64,000 bases of DNA from Chryseobacterium formosense (GTDB lineage Bacteria; Bacteroidota; Bacteroidia; Flavobacteriales; Weeksellaceae), in contig NZ_FPAP01000006.1 in NCBI RefSeq assembly GCF_900116415.1, positions 62,001 to 126,000 on the forward strand. The letters are read 5' to 3'. The stretch's first letter is position 1, and every line of letters starts with the position of its first letter. Shown piece by piece: positions 17,246-25,921 of the stretch. The notes below the pieces were generated by a model, which had not been told where the DNA came from, ran no database searches, and saw only the letters and a program-made list of their open reading frames with translations. Made by a program: the position numbers and the translations under genes.

Positions 17246-17992
17246 CTATTTCATTGTTATTGTTTTCCATTCCATCACTGCTTCCCCATTTGTATTTAAA
17301 TCTGAAATTTCTAAAAACTTAAATTTCCGTTTTGCCGTTTTCTTATAAAGTTTATGAAAATCTTTAAAAGCTTCATATTTTCCATTATTGGAATGAAAAG
17401 CAAATGTTGCTATTTGCTTCCATCTATTATTTTTAAGTGTCCAAATATTAATACTTTTAAAAACACTCGAGCAACTAGAATAATATTGTCCTATTTCGTT
17501 TCCTCCATCTTCGTCAATATCACCCATACTAAAAATACTTTCAGGATGGCAACAGTTTGATTCAGTTTGTATTCTCGGAATTATATTGTCGGTAAAATAA
17601 TATGAATCACCTTCTTCACAAGAATTTAATGCACTCAATACAAATACGGAATCTGTCTTTTTATCATTATTTAAGTCTCCTAATTTATTAAATCCTTGGT
17701 TATAAAACTCACGGATTGTTTCCTTGCTCATTTTAATAGGATAGCAGTTATTTTTCTGGTTTTTAAAATCATATTTTAAAATATCTAATCTGAATTTTCC
17801 TTTTAAAATAGAGTCATTAATAAACTGAATATCATTTGAAACAATTGAATCTGAACCTTGATTTCCAATCGTTTCTTTTTTAGGACATATTTTCTCCTGA
17901 GGATTCGAGCTCATTACTACTCTCTTGTTTTCACCTTTTTTATTACATGAAGAAATAATGAAAAGAATAATTAAAAAAAAGAATGTTCTCAT
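17246..17992 (-). CDS. Predicted lipoprotein with calcium-like D-rich loops, unknown
   Basis: A 248-residue protein with a lipoprotein signal: hydrophobic residues 3-13 and Cys16 in IISSCNK. Two aspartate-rich loops (LNNDKKTDS around residue 115 and MGDIDEDGGNE around 150) resemble the calcium-binding loops of FG-GAP/VCBS-type beta propellers, but there are too few for a whole propeller. Likely located at the outer membrane or periplasm. No recognised family and no operon partner. It may belong to an accessory patch with the following BlaR1 pair, though nothing proves that. Confidence 0.65.
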   Translation of the reverse strand: MRTFFFLIILFIISSCNKKGENKRVVMSSNPQEKICPKKETIGNQGSDSIVSNDIQFINDSILKGKFRLDILKYDFKNQKNNCYPIKMSKETIREFYNQGFNKLGDLNNDKKTDSVFVLSALNSCEEGDSYYFTDNIIPRIQTESNCCHPESIFSMGDIDEDGGNEIGQYYSSCSSVFKSINIWTLKNNRWKQIATFAFHSNNGKYEAFKDFHKLYKKTAKRKFKFLEISDLNTNGEAVMEWKTITMK

Positions 17993-18066
17993 TTGATATT
18001 TTCAGACTGTAGATTATTCAAAAGTAAGATTTAAATACGAAAATTTTAATTTTAAAATAATAAAAA

Positions 18067-18092
18067 AACCGTAAAGCATCAACTTCACGGTT
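18067..18092 (-). terminator. Terminator after blaR1
   Basis: A 10-bp stem with one mismatch (18067-18076 with 18083-18092) and A/T-rich flanks, 30 nt past the BlaR1 stop codon. Confidence 0.65.
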
Positions 18093-18121
18093 ATAAAAAA
18101 ATCTATTCGGAATAATATTTC

Positions 18122-19915
18122 TTATTGTGTTTTCTTATAAGTTTCAAAATTCATTGTTAATGGCAATTTGTATTGATAAGCCACGGTTTTACCATCTGCT
18201 ATGGCCGGTTTCCAAGTTACATCCTGATTGGCTAGCTTTGTAACACGGTGTGCTTCACTGTTGAACTTTTCGTTTTCGCCTGATGCCTTAATGTCTCTTA
18301 CTTTGCCGTTCTCGTCTACAACAAAGGTTATCGTTGTTTTTACAGTTCCTTCATCTCCTTTAAAAACAGAGCCATCAAAATTCGCTGCAACAAGACTTCT
18401 CAGCTTATTTGCTCCTCCCGGAAATTCTGCAGGCGTAAAATTGGCTTCTTCTCCATAAGCAACATCCCGTATCTTTTTTTCTTCAGATTTTTTAGCTTCA
18501 ACATTTCGTTTTACGGGAATAGTATCTTTTCCTTTAATGAATGCTTTTGCTTTAAAGCCCATGAAGACCTTTTCTTTTTCATTTCGATAATCTTCAAAAT
18601 ATTTGTTTGTCATTAAGTTTACCTGATAAGGCTCCGGGTTTTTTGCACTTATTGCATTAGGATATCTTTTGCTTACAGATTGATGCGAAAAGTCTTGTGG
18701 CTTATACTTTTTAAGATTCTGATTTTGCGTTTTCTTACCATCAATCCACAAACCGTATTTCTTTGTGTTCATAAAATCATTGAGTTGATTTTCACTTACC
18801 TCTACTTTTTCAGATTTTTTTATATTGAAAAAATACAAAGGAGTTTCAGCCTGCTGTTCTTTTGTAAGCTTAAAATATAGTTCCTGCAACTTTACACGAT
18901 CTTCTAAACTAATTTTTCTATCAAATTCAGCATATTTTTTCTGTTCCAAGAGATTACTATATTTTTTGATAATCTGGTTGTACTCGGTTGAAGGATCATT
19001 AGAAAATATTCCAGGAGTTGCCTTCTCCTCAATTTGAGCTGAAAAATCATGATTCTCTTTCGCGTAAGTTTTTTCTGCAAAAACGATTGCTAAAACAGCA
19101 AAAGCAGGAATCGCAAGATATTTTTTTGCTTTTGCAAATTTTGAATTTTTACTTGTCATCATTGTAAATCTTTTTTTAGTGTTATTAAAATTGAATTGGT
19201 GAATCAATGGGAGGTTTTGTTGTTTTAAAATTTCCTGTAAAATCATCTCCCGGTATTTTTTTACATTTTTATTTTGAGAGATTACGCTCTCATCGGCGAT
19301 AAACTCATGGTTGTTGAGCATCGCTTTTTTGTAGAAATACACAAACGGATTGAACCAGAAAACGGCTTTTATAATTTCCACAAAAAGAATGTCTGCAGAA
19401 TGTTTTTGTTTAATATGAATTTCCTCATGGAGAAAAATGGTATCATCAATTTTTGAATCCTTGAAATAATTTTCTGAAAGATAAATCGTATTCCAGAAAC
19501 TGAAAGGGGCTAAGTCTTTTTCAAGGAGAACGATTTTTCTATTTTGATATATTAGATTTCTTCCCTTCAATCTTTTGATTTTCAAAACAGAATGCATCAT
19601 TTTTAAAACTAAAATTCCTGTGATAATAAAGTAAGCAATTACCAAAAAATTTGTGAAATTAAAGCTTTCCTTTTGGTCTATAATCTGAGTTTCTAATATG
19701 GGCTGTCCGGTTTCTTCTGTAAAGACCGTCTCCTGATTTTCTTGTTGAAGCTGTTTTGTTTCAATCGTTGCGAAAGGAATGCAAAGTGAAAATAGCAAAG
19801 CCGATAATAAATAGAAACGGTTGAATATAAATGTTCTTTCTTTTGCCAGGAATAAATAATAAAGTCCCAGCAAAGCTCCTGAACAAAGGATCATTTTTAA
19901 AAGAATTATTTCCAT
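18122..19915 (-). CDS. BlaR1-type M56 metallopeptidase with TonB-like C-terminal domain
   Basis: A 597-residue membrane protein. About four membrane segments lie in residues 1-115 and around 185-195. The zinc motif HEEIH (His163, Glu164, His167) and the downstream E/ADE block near 203-208 identify the M56 peptidase that cleaves a BlaI-type repressor on signal. A further membrane span sits near 264-285. The periplasmic part does not carry a penicillin-binding sensor domain. It ends in a TonB-C-like domain (about 500-590, with 'VDENGKVRDIKA' and 'WKPAIADGKTVAYQYKLPL'). This Bacteroidota version thus senses something other than a beta-lactam by the classical route. It follows blaI by 2 nt. Confidence 0.85.
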   Translation of the reverse strand: MEIILLKMILCSGALLGLYYLFLAKERTFIFNRFYLLSALLFSLCIPFATIETKQLQQENQETVFTEETGQPILETQIIDQKESFNFTNFLVIAYFIITGILVLKMMHSVLKIKRLKGRNLIYQNRKIVLLEKDLAPFSFWNTIYLSENYFKDSKIDDTIFLHEEIHIKQKHSADILFVEIIKAVFWFNPFVYFYKKAMLNNHEFIADESVISQNKNVKKYREMILQEILKQQNLPLIHQFNFNNTKKRFTMMTSKNSKFAKAKKYLAIPAFAVLAIVFAEKTYAKENHDFSAQIEEKATPGIFSNDPSTEYNQIIKKYSNLLEQKKYAEFDRKISLEDRVKLQELYFKLTKEQQAETPLYFFNIKKSEKVEVSENQLNDFMNTKKYGLWIDGKKTQNQNLKKYKPQDFSHQSVSKRYPNAISAKNPEPYQVNLMTNKYFEDYRNEKEKVFMGFKAKAFIKGKDTIPVKRNVEAKKSEEKKIRDVAYGEEANFTPAEFPGGANKLRSLVAANFDGSVFKGDEGTVKTTITFVVDENGKVRDIKASGENEKFNSEAHRVTKLANQDVTWKPAIADGKTVAYQYKLPLTMNFETYKKTQ

Positions 19916-19917
19916 GA

Positions 19918-20289
19918 CTAATCTTTTATTTCTTTATCGATAATATCACGAAGTTCTTTCAGTTGTTTCTGCGTCAGCTTTGAATTTGATGTAAAAAACG
20001 AAGCAAACTGCGTCACAGAGCTGTTGAAAAAACGGTCAATCATAGAAGTCATTTCTTCCTTGAAATATTCACCTTTTGCTACTTTCGGAAAGTATTCGCG
20101 TGAATTTCCATACAGTGTAAAGCCTACCAAATCTTTATTCTGCATTCTTTTTAGCAGTGTTGCAACAGTTGTTGCTGCAGGTTTCGGCTCAGGATACGTT
20201 TCCAGAATATCTTTCATGAATGCTTTTTCTTTTTCCCAAAGAATATCCATTAAAGTTTTTTCGGAATTGGTCAGTTTTATCTCGTTCAT
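19918..20289 (-). CDS. blaI: BlaI/MecI/CopY family transcriptional repressor
   Basis: A 123-residue winged-helix repressor. The helix-turn-helix spans about residues 8-70 (EKTLMDILWEKEKAFMKDI and TTVATLLKRMQNKDLV), and the C-terminal part should mediate dimer formation. The next gene encodes its presumed protease, so signal-dependent cleavage is the expected control. A TACA/TGTA palindrome overlaps the promoter 22 nt upstream, which points to autorepression. Targets beyond its own operon are not visible. The PQQ dehydrogenase gene on the other side is divergent and could share the control region. Confidence 0.92.
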   Translation of the reverse strand: MNEIKLTNSEKTLMDILWEKEKAFMKDILETYPEPKPAATTVATLLKRMQNKDLVGFTLYGNSREYFPKVAKGEYFKEEMTSMIDRFFNSSVTQFASFFTSNSKLTQKQLKELRDIIDKEIKD

Positions 20290-20310
20290 ATTCTACAATA
20301 TTTCATTTCT

Positions 20311-20326
20311 TTCTACAAATGTAGAA
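20311..20326. promoter_or_regulatory. BlaI-type operator overlapping the blaI promoter
   Basis: TTCTACAAATGTAGAA has 7-bp arms around two central bases and fits the TACAnnTGTA operator of BlaI/MecI. On the minus strand the same bases hold TACATTTG (20323 down to 20316), the -7 element, with a TTTG 19 nt upstream (20346-20343). A second half site, TTCTACAA, is at 20291. Binding would block RNA polymerase directly. Confidence 0.7.
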
Positions 20327-20400
20327 TAAAAATTTAACTGTGCAAATGTTTTTATGGCATTATTTTTCCACTTTATACAAAAACCTCTTTTAATATTATT

Positions 20401-21600
20401 ATGAAAAAACTACTCTTACCCATTTTACTGGCTTCAGCAACCACGATTGTTTCGTGTCAGGGAAAAGGAAAACCCAGCGAACCATCTGCAAAAGAAGAAA
20501 AACCGAATACAGATTACAAACCTGCTTTTGAAGGACAGACTAGAATTAAGCCTGTTAAAACTACTACAGCATTTAATGTTGAAGTTTTAACTAAAGATTT
20601 AGGCAAACCATGGGGAATCATCAATTTGCCCGACGGAAAGTTTTTAATTACTGAAAAAACAGGATTTATGAATGTTGTTTCTGCAGACGGAAAACAGATT
20701 TCAAAAATTGAAGGATTTCCAAAAGTAGATTCAAAAGGGCAGGGTGGAATGCTTGATGTTGCTCTTGACCCTGATTTTAAAAGCAATAACATCATTTATT
20801 TTTGCTATTCTGAACCTTATACAGGAGGAAATCACACAGCCGTTGCAAAAGGAAAATTATCAGCAGATATGAAAAACATTTCTGATGTAAAAGTGATTTT
20901 CCGTGCTACTCCAACCTATGACGGTGATAAACATTACGGAAGCCGATTGGTTTTTGATAAAGACGGAAATCTTTTTGTGAGTACCGGTGAAAGATCTGAT
21001 AAAGAAACCAGAGTGTATGCTCAGAAAACCGATAATTATTTAGGTAAAATTTTAAAAATTACCAAAGATGGAAAACCTGCCCCCGGAAATCCATTTATCG
21101 GAAAAGATGGCTATAAACCTGAAATTTATGCATTTGGAATCCGCAGTCCGCAAGGTTTGGCTTTGGATGAAAAAGGTCAGCTTTGGGATATCGAAATGGG
21201 ACCGAGAGGCGGAGATGAAATCAATCTCATCCAACCCGGGAAAAATTATGGATGGGGCGACGTCACCTACGGAATTGAATACAATGGAGAGAAAATAAAT
21301 AACGGAACAACGCAAAAAGCAGGAACTGAGCAACCTGTTTATTATTGGGATCCCGTAGTTTCCCCAAGTGGAGTTACATTTTACACAGGAAATATTGATG
21401 AATGGAAAAATAATTTATTCATTGCCTGTCTCAGTGGTCAACATATCAACAGAATTGTTTTAAAAGACAATAAGGTTGTTGGCGAAGAAAGACTTCTATT
21501 AGACCAGAAAGAAAGATTCCGTGATGTTCTGAGCGGAATGGACGGGAATTTGTATGGTGTGACCGACAGCGGAAAACTGTATAAAATTTCTAAGAAATAA
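20401..21600 (+). CDS. PQQ-dependent aldose sugar dehydrogenase, lipoprotein
   Basis: A 399-residue protein with a lipoprotein signal peptide (Cys19 in TIVSCQG). The mature part is a glucose/sorbosone dehydrogenase beta propeller: PWGIINLPDGKFLITEKTG near residue 75, GGMLDVALDPDF near 115, and the active-site block GSRLVFDKDGNLFVSTGE near 180-200, then IRSPQGLALDE around 250. These enzymes oxidise sugars in the periplasm with pyrroloquinoline quinone and pass electrons to the chain. Whether this cell makes PQQ cannot be seen here. The propeller repeats look complete. The gene is divergent from blaI. Confidence 0.85.
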   Translation: MKKLLLPILLASATTIVSCQGKGKPSEPSAKEEKPNTDYKPAFEGQTRIKPVKTTTAFNVEVLTKDLGKPWGIINLPDGKFLITEKTGFMNVVSADGKQISKIEGFPKVDSKGQGGMLDVALDPDFKSNNIIYFCYSEPYTGGNHTAVAKGKLSADMKNISDVKVIFRATPTYDGDKHYGSRLVFDKDGNLFVSTGERSDKETRVYAQKTDNYLGKILKITKDGKPAPGNPFIGKDGYKPEIYAFGIRSPQGLALDEKGQLWDIEMGPRGGDEINLIQPGKNYGWGDVTYGIEYNGEKINNGTTQKAGTEQPVYYWDPVVSPSGVTFYTGNIDEWKNNLFIACLSGQHINRIVLKDNKVVGEERLLLDQKERFRDVLSGMDGNLYGVTDSGKLYKISKK

Positions 21601-21615
21601 ATGTCTAGAAAAAGA

Positions 21616-21659
21616 GTCACGAAGTGACGACTTTCTACAGGATAGGATGCAATCCTATC
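21616..21659 (+). repeat. Intergenic double-hairpin repeat element (copy a)
   Basis: Hairpin one (GTCAC-GAA-GTGAC, 21616-21628), then a TTTCTACA box, then hairpin two (GATAGGAT-GCA-ATCCTATC, 21641-21659). The same plan, hairpin plus TTTCTACA box plus hairpin, is seen at 50194-50265 with different stems. Confidence 0.6.
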
Positions 21660-21687
21660 AACATTAAATAAGAATCAAATCATATGC

Positions 21688-21730
21688 AATTCGGGCGCAA
21701 AATCGAAGATTTTGCGCCCGAATTTTTATT
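21688..21730. terminator. Strong terminator between convergent genes
   Basis: A 17-bp perfect stem (21688-21704 with 21708-21724) with GAA loop, then TTTTT on the plus strand. It serves the PQQ dehydrogenase and probably also tnaA. Confidence 0.85.
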
Positions 21731-21740
21731 TTAAAAACAA

Positions 21741-23117
21741 TTAAGCTTCTTCCAAATGAACGGTAAAGTGTCTTAAAATTTCAGGTTCCCAAGTAATATT
21801 GTATCCTTTTGAAATTTCGTTTCTTCTTTCGTACACATTTTTTACCGCAGCTGCAATATAATCCATGTGATTGTTCGTGTACGTTCTTCTCGGAATTGCC
21901 AAACGAACCAATTCTAATTTCGGATAACGGTTTTCTCTCGTTTCAGGATCTCTGTCTGCCAATAAAGTTCCGATTTCCACCGTTCTGATTCCTGCTTCTT
22001 TGTAGATTTCCAAACCTAAAGTCTGTGCAGGATATTCTTCACGCGGAACATTTGGTAAGAAATTCAAAGAATCAATGAAAACAGCGTGACCACCAATCGG
22101 CTTCTGTACAGGAATTCCGTACTCGATTAATTTATTTCCAAGATATTCAACCTGAGAAATTCTGCTTTCCAGATACGCAAATTCTGTTGCTTCATCTAGT
22201 CCGACAGCCAAAGCAGCCATATCTCTTCCTGCCATTCCGCCATACGTGATAAAACCTTCATAGATAATCGTGAAATTAGATGCTTTTCTGAAAACTTCTT
22301 CGTTGTTCAATGCAATAAACCCACCGATGTTTACCAATCCATCTTTCTTTGAACTCATCGTCATACCTTCTCCGTAAGAAAACATTTCTTTACAGATTTC
22401 TTTGATGCTTCTGTTTTCCTGTCCGGCTTCTCTTTTCTTGATGAAATAAGCATTTTCTGCAAATCTGGCAGAATCAAAAAATACAGGAATTCCGTATTGG
22501 TCTGAAAGTTCTTTTACTGCTTTCATGTTTTCAAGAGAAACAGGCTGTCCTCCTGAAGAATTACAGGTAATCGTTACCAAACAGAAAGGAATCTGCTCTT
22601 TCGGATGAGATTTGTAAACTTCTTCCAGTTTTTGAAGGTTGATATTTCCTTTGAATGGATGAAGGTCATTAATATCAAAAGCCTCATCAATGGTACAGTC
22701 GATTGCGTGCGCTTTTCTGATTTCGATATGTCCTTTTGTGGTGTCAAAATGGGAGTTTCCGGGAATTACATCTCCGTCTTTTACCAAAACCGAAAACAAA
22801 ACGTTTTCAGCAGCTCTTCCTTGGTGAGTTGGCAATAGATATTTGAAACCTGTGATACTTTGTACTGTGTTGTGAAGTTGTTCGAATGAGCGAGAACCTG
22901 CATAACTTTCGTCTCCGGTCATCAATGCTCCCCATTGTCTGTCAGACATCGCTCCTGTTCCAGAATCTGTTAAAAGATCAATATAAACCTGTGAAGACTT
23001 TAGGTTAAATAAATTGAATTTAGCATCTTTCAGCCATTGTTCTCTTTCTTCTCTTGTAGACTGACGGATTTCTTCCACCATTTTGATACGAAACGGCTCT
23101 GCATATGGTAATTCCAT
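21741..23117 (-). CDS. tnaA: Tryptophanase (tryptophan indole-lyase)
   Basis: A 458-residue PLP enzyme that splits tryptophan to indole, pyruvate and ammonia. The family signatures run throughout: IDLLTDSGTGAMS, PTHQGRAAENVLF, and GEGMTMSSKKDG with the PLP lysine. Tyrosine phenol-lyase is the close alternative. That enzyme has an arginine (Arg381 in Citrobacter) where this protein has Ile382 in VEIGTLL, and Ile there matches tryptophanase. So tryptophanase is favoured by a known specificity residue, not only by overall likeness. There is no adjacent permease and no obvious TnaC-like leader. Indole could act as a signal or supply, but that is inference. Confidence 0.9.
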   Translation of the reverse strand: MELPYAEPFRIKMVEEIRQSTREEREQWLKDAKFNLFNLKSSQVYIDLLTDSGTGAMSDRQWGALMTGDESYAGSRSFEQLHNTVQSITGFKYLLPTHQGRAAENVLFSVLVKDGDVIPGNSHFDTTKGHIEIRKAHAIDCTIDEAFDINDLHPFKGNINLQKLEEVYKSHPKEQIPFCLVTITCNSSGGQPVSLENMKAVKELSDQYGIPVFFDSARFAENAYFIKKREAGQENRSIKEICKEMFSYGEGMTMSSKKDGLVNIGGFIALNNEEVFRKASNFTIIYEGFITYGGMAGRDMAALAVGLDEATEFAYLESRISQVEYLGNKLIEYGIPVQKPIGGHAVFIDSLNFLPNVPREEYPAQTLGLEIYKEAGIRTVEIGTLLADRDPETRENRYPKLELVRLAIPRRTYTNNHMDYIAAAVKNVYERRNEISKGYNITWEPEILRHFTVHLEEA

Positions 23118-23204
23118 GTGATATATTTTTTAGATTTATTAAAGAAAAATTTAATTGAAAATGAATTCAATCATCAGATGTATTTAAAGGAATAAAAAAG
23201 AACT

Positions 23205-23798
23205 TTACTCAGGAGCTTTAAATATATTTTCATCCGAATGAAAACCTGCAACGCCACCGCTTACTGCAAATTTCATTGCCGAAGCAGCAGTCATTCCGAC
23301 CACAGGTTTTATATTCTTTTCTTCTGTAATAATTACCCAGCCGGAAATTGCATACGAATGCGGAAGATAAACTGCCACATAATTGTGTTTTTCAACATCT
23401 GCCATTTCTTTTTGGGTTAAAAAACCGATTCTCCAGATTTCAGGATTTTCGTTGGTTTTTACCCAAACCGGATCACTGAATTTTTTCTTGTCTCCGACGA
23501 ATGAAGACATCACATCTTTTGTTGGCGAATAGATATGTTTGATTCCCGGTGTTTTTTCTAAAAGTCTGTCAACCGCATCCACAAAAAATCTGCCGACTAC
23601 AAACTTGTTTCCTAAATAGCCCAATAAAGCTGTTAGCAATAAAGTTGATAAAAAAACCAATCCCGGAATTTCTCGTGCTACCGACGGAATAATATTATCA
23701 ATGGAAGTAATGACCGACCAGATCACGAAAATTGTCAGCCCGATCGGACCAATAATAATTAATCCCTGAAAAAAGTTTTTCAGGAATGCGTTGGTCAT
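23205..23798 (-). CDS. DUF502 domain-containing membrane protein
   Basis: About 197 residues from the ATG at 23798. The longer in-frame start at 23879 would overlap miaE by more than 50 bp and adds a charged leader, so I prefer the shorter form, in which the protein starts directly with the first membrane span (FFQGLIIIGPIGLTIFVIW). A second span follows near residue 50, then a soluble domain with GIKHIYSPTKDVMSSF and the closing GVAGF, as in DUF502. The family is widespread and of unknown function. It follows miaE, so the two are likely co-transcribed. Confidence 0.8.
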   Translation of the reverse strand: MTNAFLKNFFQGLIIIGPIGLTIFVIWSVITSIDNIIPSVAREIPGLVFLSTLLLTALLGYLGNKFVVGRFFVDAVDRLLEKTPGIKHIYSPTKDVMSSFVGDKKKFSDPVWVKTNENPEIWRIGFLTQKEMADVEKHNYVAVYLPHSYAISGWVIITEEKNIKPVVGMTAASAMKFAVSGGVAGFHSDENIFKAPE

Positions 23799-23826
23799 GC
23801 TTTCAAAAGTCGGTTTTTTCAAATGT

Positions 23827-24408
23827 TTATCCGTGTATTGATTCTTTATTTCCGTAAGACTGAATGATTTTTGCTTCATATTCCAGCCACTCTTCCCATC
23901 TTTTATTTACCTGTTCTGCGTCGCCGAGTTGTCTTGCAAATCCGATAAAAGTGGTGTAATGATTGGCTTCAGAAATCATCAGTTCTTTGTAGAATGTTTT
24001 TAATTCTTCGTCTTTAATATTTTCTGTTAAAACTTTAAATCTTTCACAGCTTCTGGCTTCAATCATTGCAGCAAAAAGCATTTTATCTATAATTAATGTG
24101 TCTCTGTTTCCTCCTTTCTGGATGAAATTTACCAATTCGTTCACATAATCATCTTTTCGGGTTCGCCCAAAAGTGTAGCCTCTTTTAATAATAATCTGAT
24201 GAACCTGATTAAAATGCTCCAGTTCTTCCTGAGCAATTGCCAAAAGTTCTGTTACAATTTCCGGATATTCCGGAAGCATCGTGATCAGTCCGATCGCATT
24301 GGTTGCTGCTTTTTGCTCGCACCAAGCATGATCGGTTAAAATTTCCTGTAGATTTCCTTCTGCAATATTTGCCCATCTCGGATCGGTGGGAAGCTTCAGC
24401 TTAAACAT
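23827..24408 (-). CDS. miaE: tRNA-(ms2io6A37) hydroxylase
   Basis: A 193-residue ferritin-like di-iron enzyme. It hydroxylates the isopentenyl side chain of 2-methylthio-N6-isopentenyladenosine at position 37 of tRNAs that read UNN codons. Carboxylate and histidine ligands are visible in EELEHFNQVH (about residues 61-70) and again in EANHYTTF near 150, with EARSCERFK near 115. The substrate modification is made by MiaB, whose gene is also in this window at 41755. Length fits the family. The gene leads a small transcript with DUF502. Confidence 0.88.
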   Translation of the reverse strand: MFKLKLPTDPRWANIAEGNLQEILTDHAWCEQKAATNAIGLITMLPEYPEIVTELLAIAQEELEHFNQVHQIIIKRGYTFGRTRKDDYVNELVNFIQKGGNRDTLIIDKMLFAAMIEARSCERFKVLTENIKDEELKTFYKELMISEANHYTTFIGFARQLGDAEQVNKRWEEWLEYEAKIIQSYGNKESIHG

Positions 24409-24488
24409 GACTTAAAAAATTTCTGTAAAATTAAAATAATTTGTAATAAGATTGATCGTTTTTATTTTCACGCTCAATGTTTTTGTTA

Positions 24489-24590
24489 TTTTAACGCAAA
24501 GGTCGCAAGGTTTTTTGGAATACTCTACGCATATTTTTTAAGTTCGCAAAGGCGTTTCACTCAGCCAAGAACACAAATGTTTAATACTTG
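24489..24590. repeat. Degenerate CGCAAAGG-type intergenic repeat
   Basis: The space between miaE and the acyltransferase gene (24409-24608) carries two copies of a CGCAAAGG word (near 24502 and 24545) separated by T-rich sequence. I see no ORF or hairpin with a clear function. Such words recur in flavobacterial intergenic DNA, from memory. Confidence 0.35.
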
Positions 24591-24608
24591 ACATTAAAAG
24601 TTTCAATA

Positions 24609-25700
24609 TTACTTCGAAGCGGTTTTTAATCTTAAAAATTCCAAAATTTTCCAGCCGAATGCATCAAATTTCTTTAAACCTGTTGCGATAATGAAGGCTA
24701 AAATTACATTCACTATATAAATTAAAACCATTAAAATCCACCACGGTATATTTTCTTTTAAAGGAACAACCAGGAAATAAACCAGTGACGAGCTGATTCC
24801 CTGCCCGAAGTAGAAAAAAATGGCATTTTTACCGATGTGAGTAACAAAATTTTCTTTTGTAATTTTTAATCTATTATATAACACAAATAAGGTTGTCAAA
24901 GAAAATAAAGACCAAATAATATAAGGTATTTTCGGCGGAAATTTTTGCTTATTGATTTTAAAGAATATATCATTTCCAAAATACCAGAACATCCAGATCA
25001 GTGCAGCAGCGACCAATCCGTAAAGTACAGGAATTATTTTTGTCGGAATTGTTTTTCCTTTCATTTTATTGGCAACCAGAAATACAGTCATATAAAATGC
25101 TACATAACCGACTTGTCCGTTCGGATATATTTCCGCGAAAATGTTGAATAATAAAGTTAAGGCCATGCAAATTCCGATAAACCAATTGATGTGTTTTGGG
25201 AAAAATCTTAAAATTAAAACTCCGAAAACCGTTAAAATAAAATAAACTTTAAGATACCAGAAACTTCCCATCACCACCGGAAAAGTGTCTGCATTGGTAT
25301 ATTCATGCAAATACCAATTTCCCAGATTTTGCCATTGTGGAGCAGTAGAAATACTTGTTGCCGCATATTTCGAACCGAAAGTAGAGTAGAAATTCTGCAG
25401 CCATTCGAGTGAGAAAAAAGTGAGGCCGAAAATTTTAAAGAAATAATCTAAAAAGAACAGCAACGTTACAAAAATCATGTAGGTAATCTGTAGTTTCAGT
25501 AACCTGTAAAACGTTTTTTCAATATTGGAACCTGAAGTGATTCCGCTTAAGGCATAAAACAGCGCAACATCAAAAACCAATGAAAATACTCTCAGCTCAG
25601 GAATAATATAAAATTGTCCCGACCAAAATGCGGTATGGATAAAAATAATGGAAAGGGTTGCTAATCCTTTAGCAAAATCAATGTAGAGATCTCTGTTCAT
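24609..25700 (-). CDS. Membrane acyltransferase (acyltransferase 3 family)
   Basis: A 363-residue protein with about ten membrane spans. The first segment, MNRDLYIDFAKGLATLSIIF, with Arg and Asp before the first span and His in IFIHTAFW, is typical of the acyltransferase 3 fold, which moves acetyl or other acyl groups across or at the inner membrane onto surface sugars. The catalytic histidine of the family would be His22. There is no adjacent polysaccharide or glycosyltransferase gene, so the acceptor is unknown. Confidence 0.8.
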   Translation of the reverse strand: MNRDLYIDFAKGLATLSIIFIHTAFWSGQFYIIPELRVFSLVFDVALFYALSGITSGSNIEKTFYRLLKLQITYMIFVTLLFFLDYFFKIFGLTFFSLEWLQNFYSTFGSKYAATSISTAPQWQNLGNWYLHEYTNADTFPVVMGSFWYLKVYFILTVFGVLILRFFPKHINWFIGICMALTLLFNIFAEIYPNGQVGYVAFYMTVFLVANKMKGKTIPTKIIPVLYGLVAAALIWMFWYFGNDIFFKINKQKFPPKIPYIIWSLFSLTTLFVLYNRLKITKENFVTHIGKNAIFFYFGQGISSSLVYFLVVPLKENIPWWILMVLIYIVNVILAFIIATGLKKFDAFGWKILEFLRLKTASK

Positions 25701-25861
25701 CTAATTGTGGAATAATTTTTCAAAAGTACAAATAAAACAAGAGCGATTTAATTTCAGTTAATTTATTCAAACTTTAAAAGGTAAAAAACAAAAATTATAA
25801 TATAGAAATACTTATCTTGAATCGTTTTAAAAGAAAAAATAGAAAAATTCTCAAAATCATA

Positions 25862-25891
25862 TTGTTAGTGACCAAAAAATCATTACATTTG
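25862..25891 (+). promoter_or_regulatory. Promoter of rplU-rpmA
   Basis: TTG at 25862-25864, 19 nt, then TACATTTG at 25884-25891. Both boxes and the spacing fit the flavobacterial consensus. The start codon of rplU is 30 nt downstream. Confidence 0.75.
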
Positions 25892-25921
25892 CACCTCGAA
25901 TTAACTAAAAATTTATAGACA

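Noticed and set aside
23799..23879. Longer start for the DUF502 protein
   Set aside because: It would overlap miaE by over 50 bp and adds a charged N-terminus before the first span.
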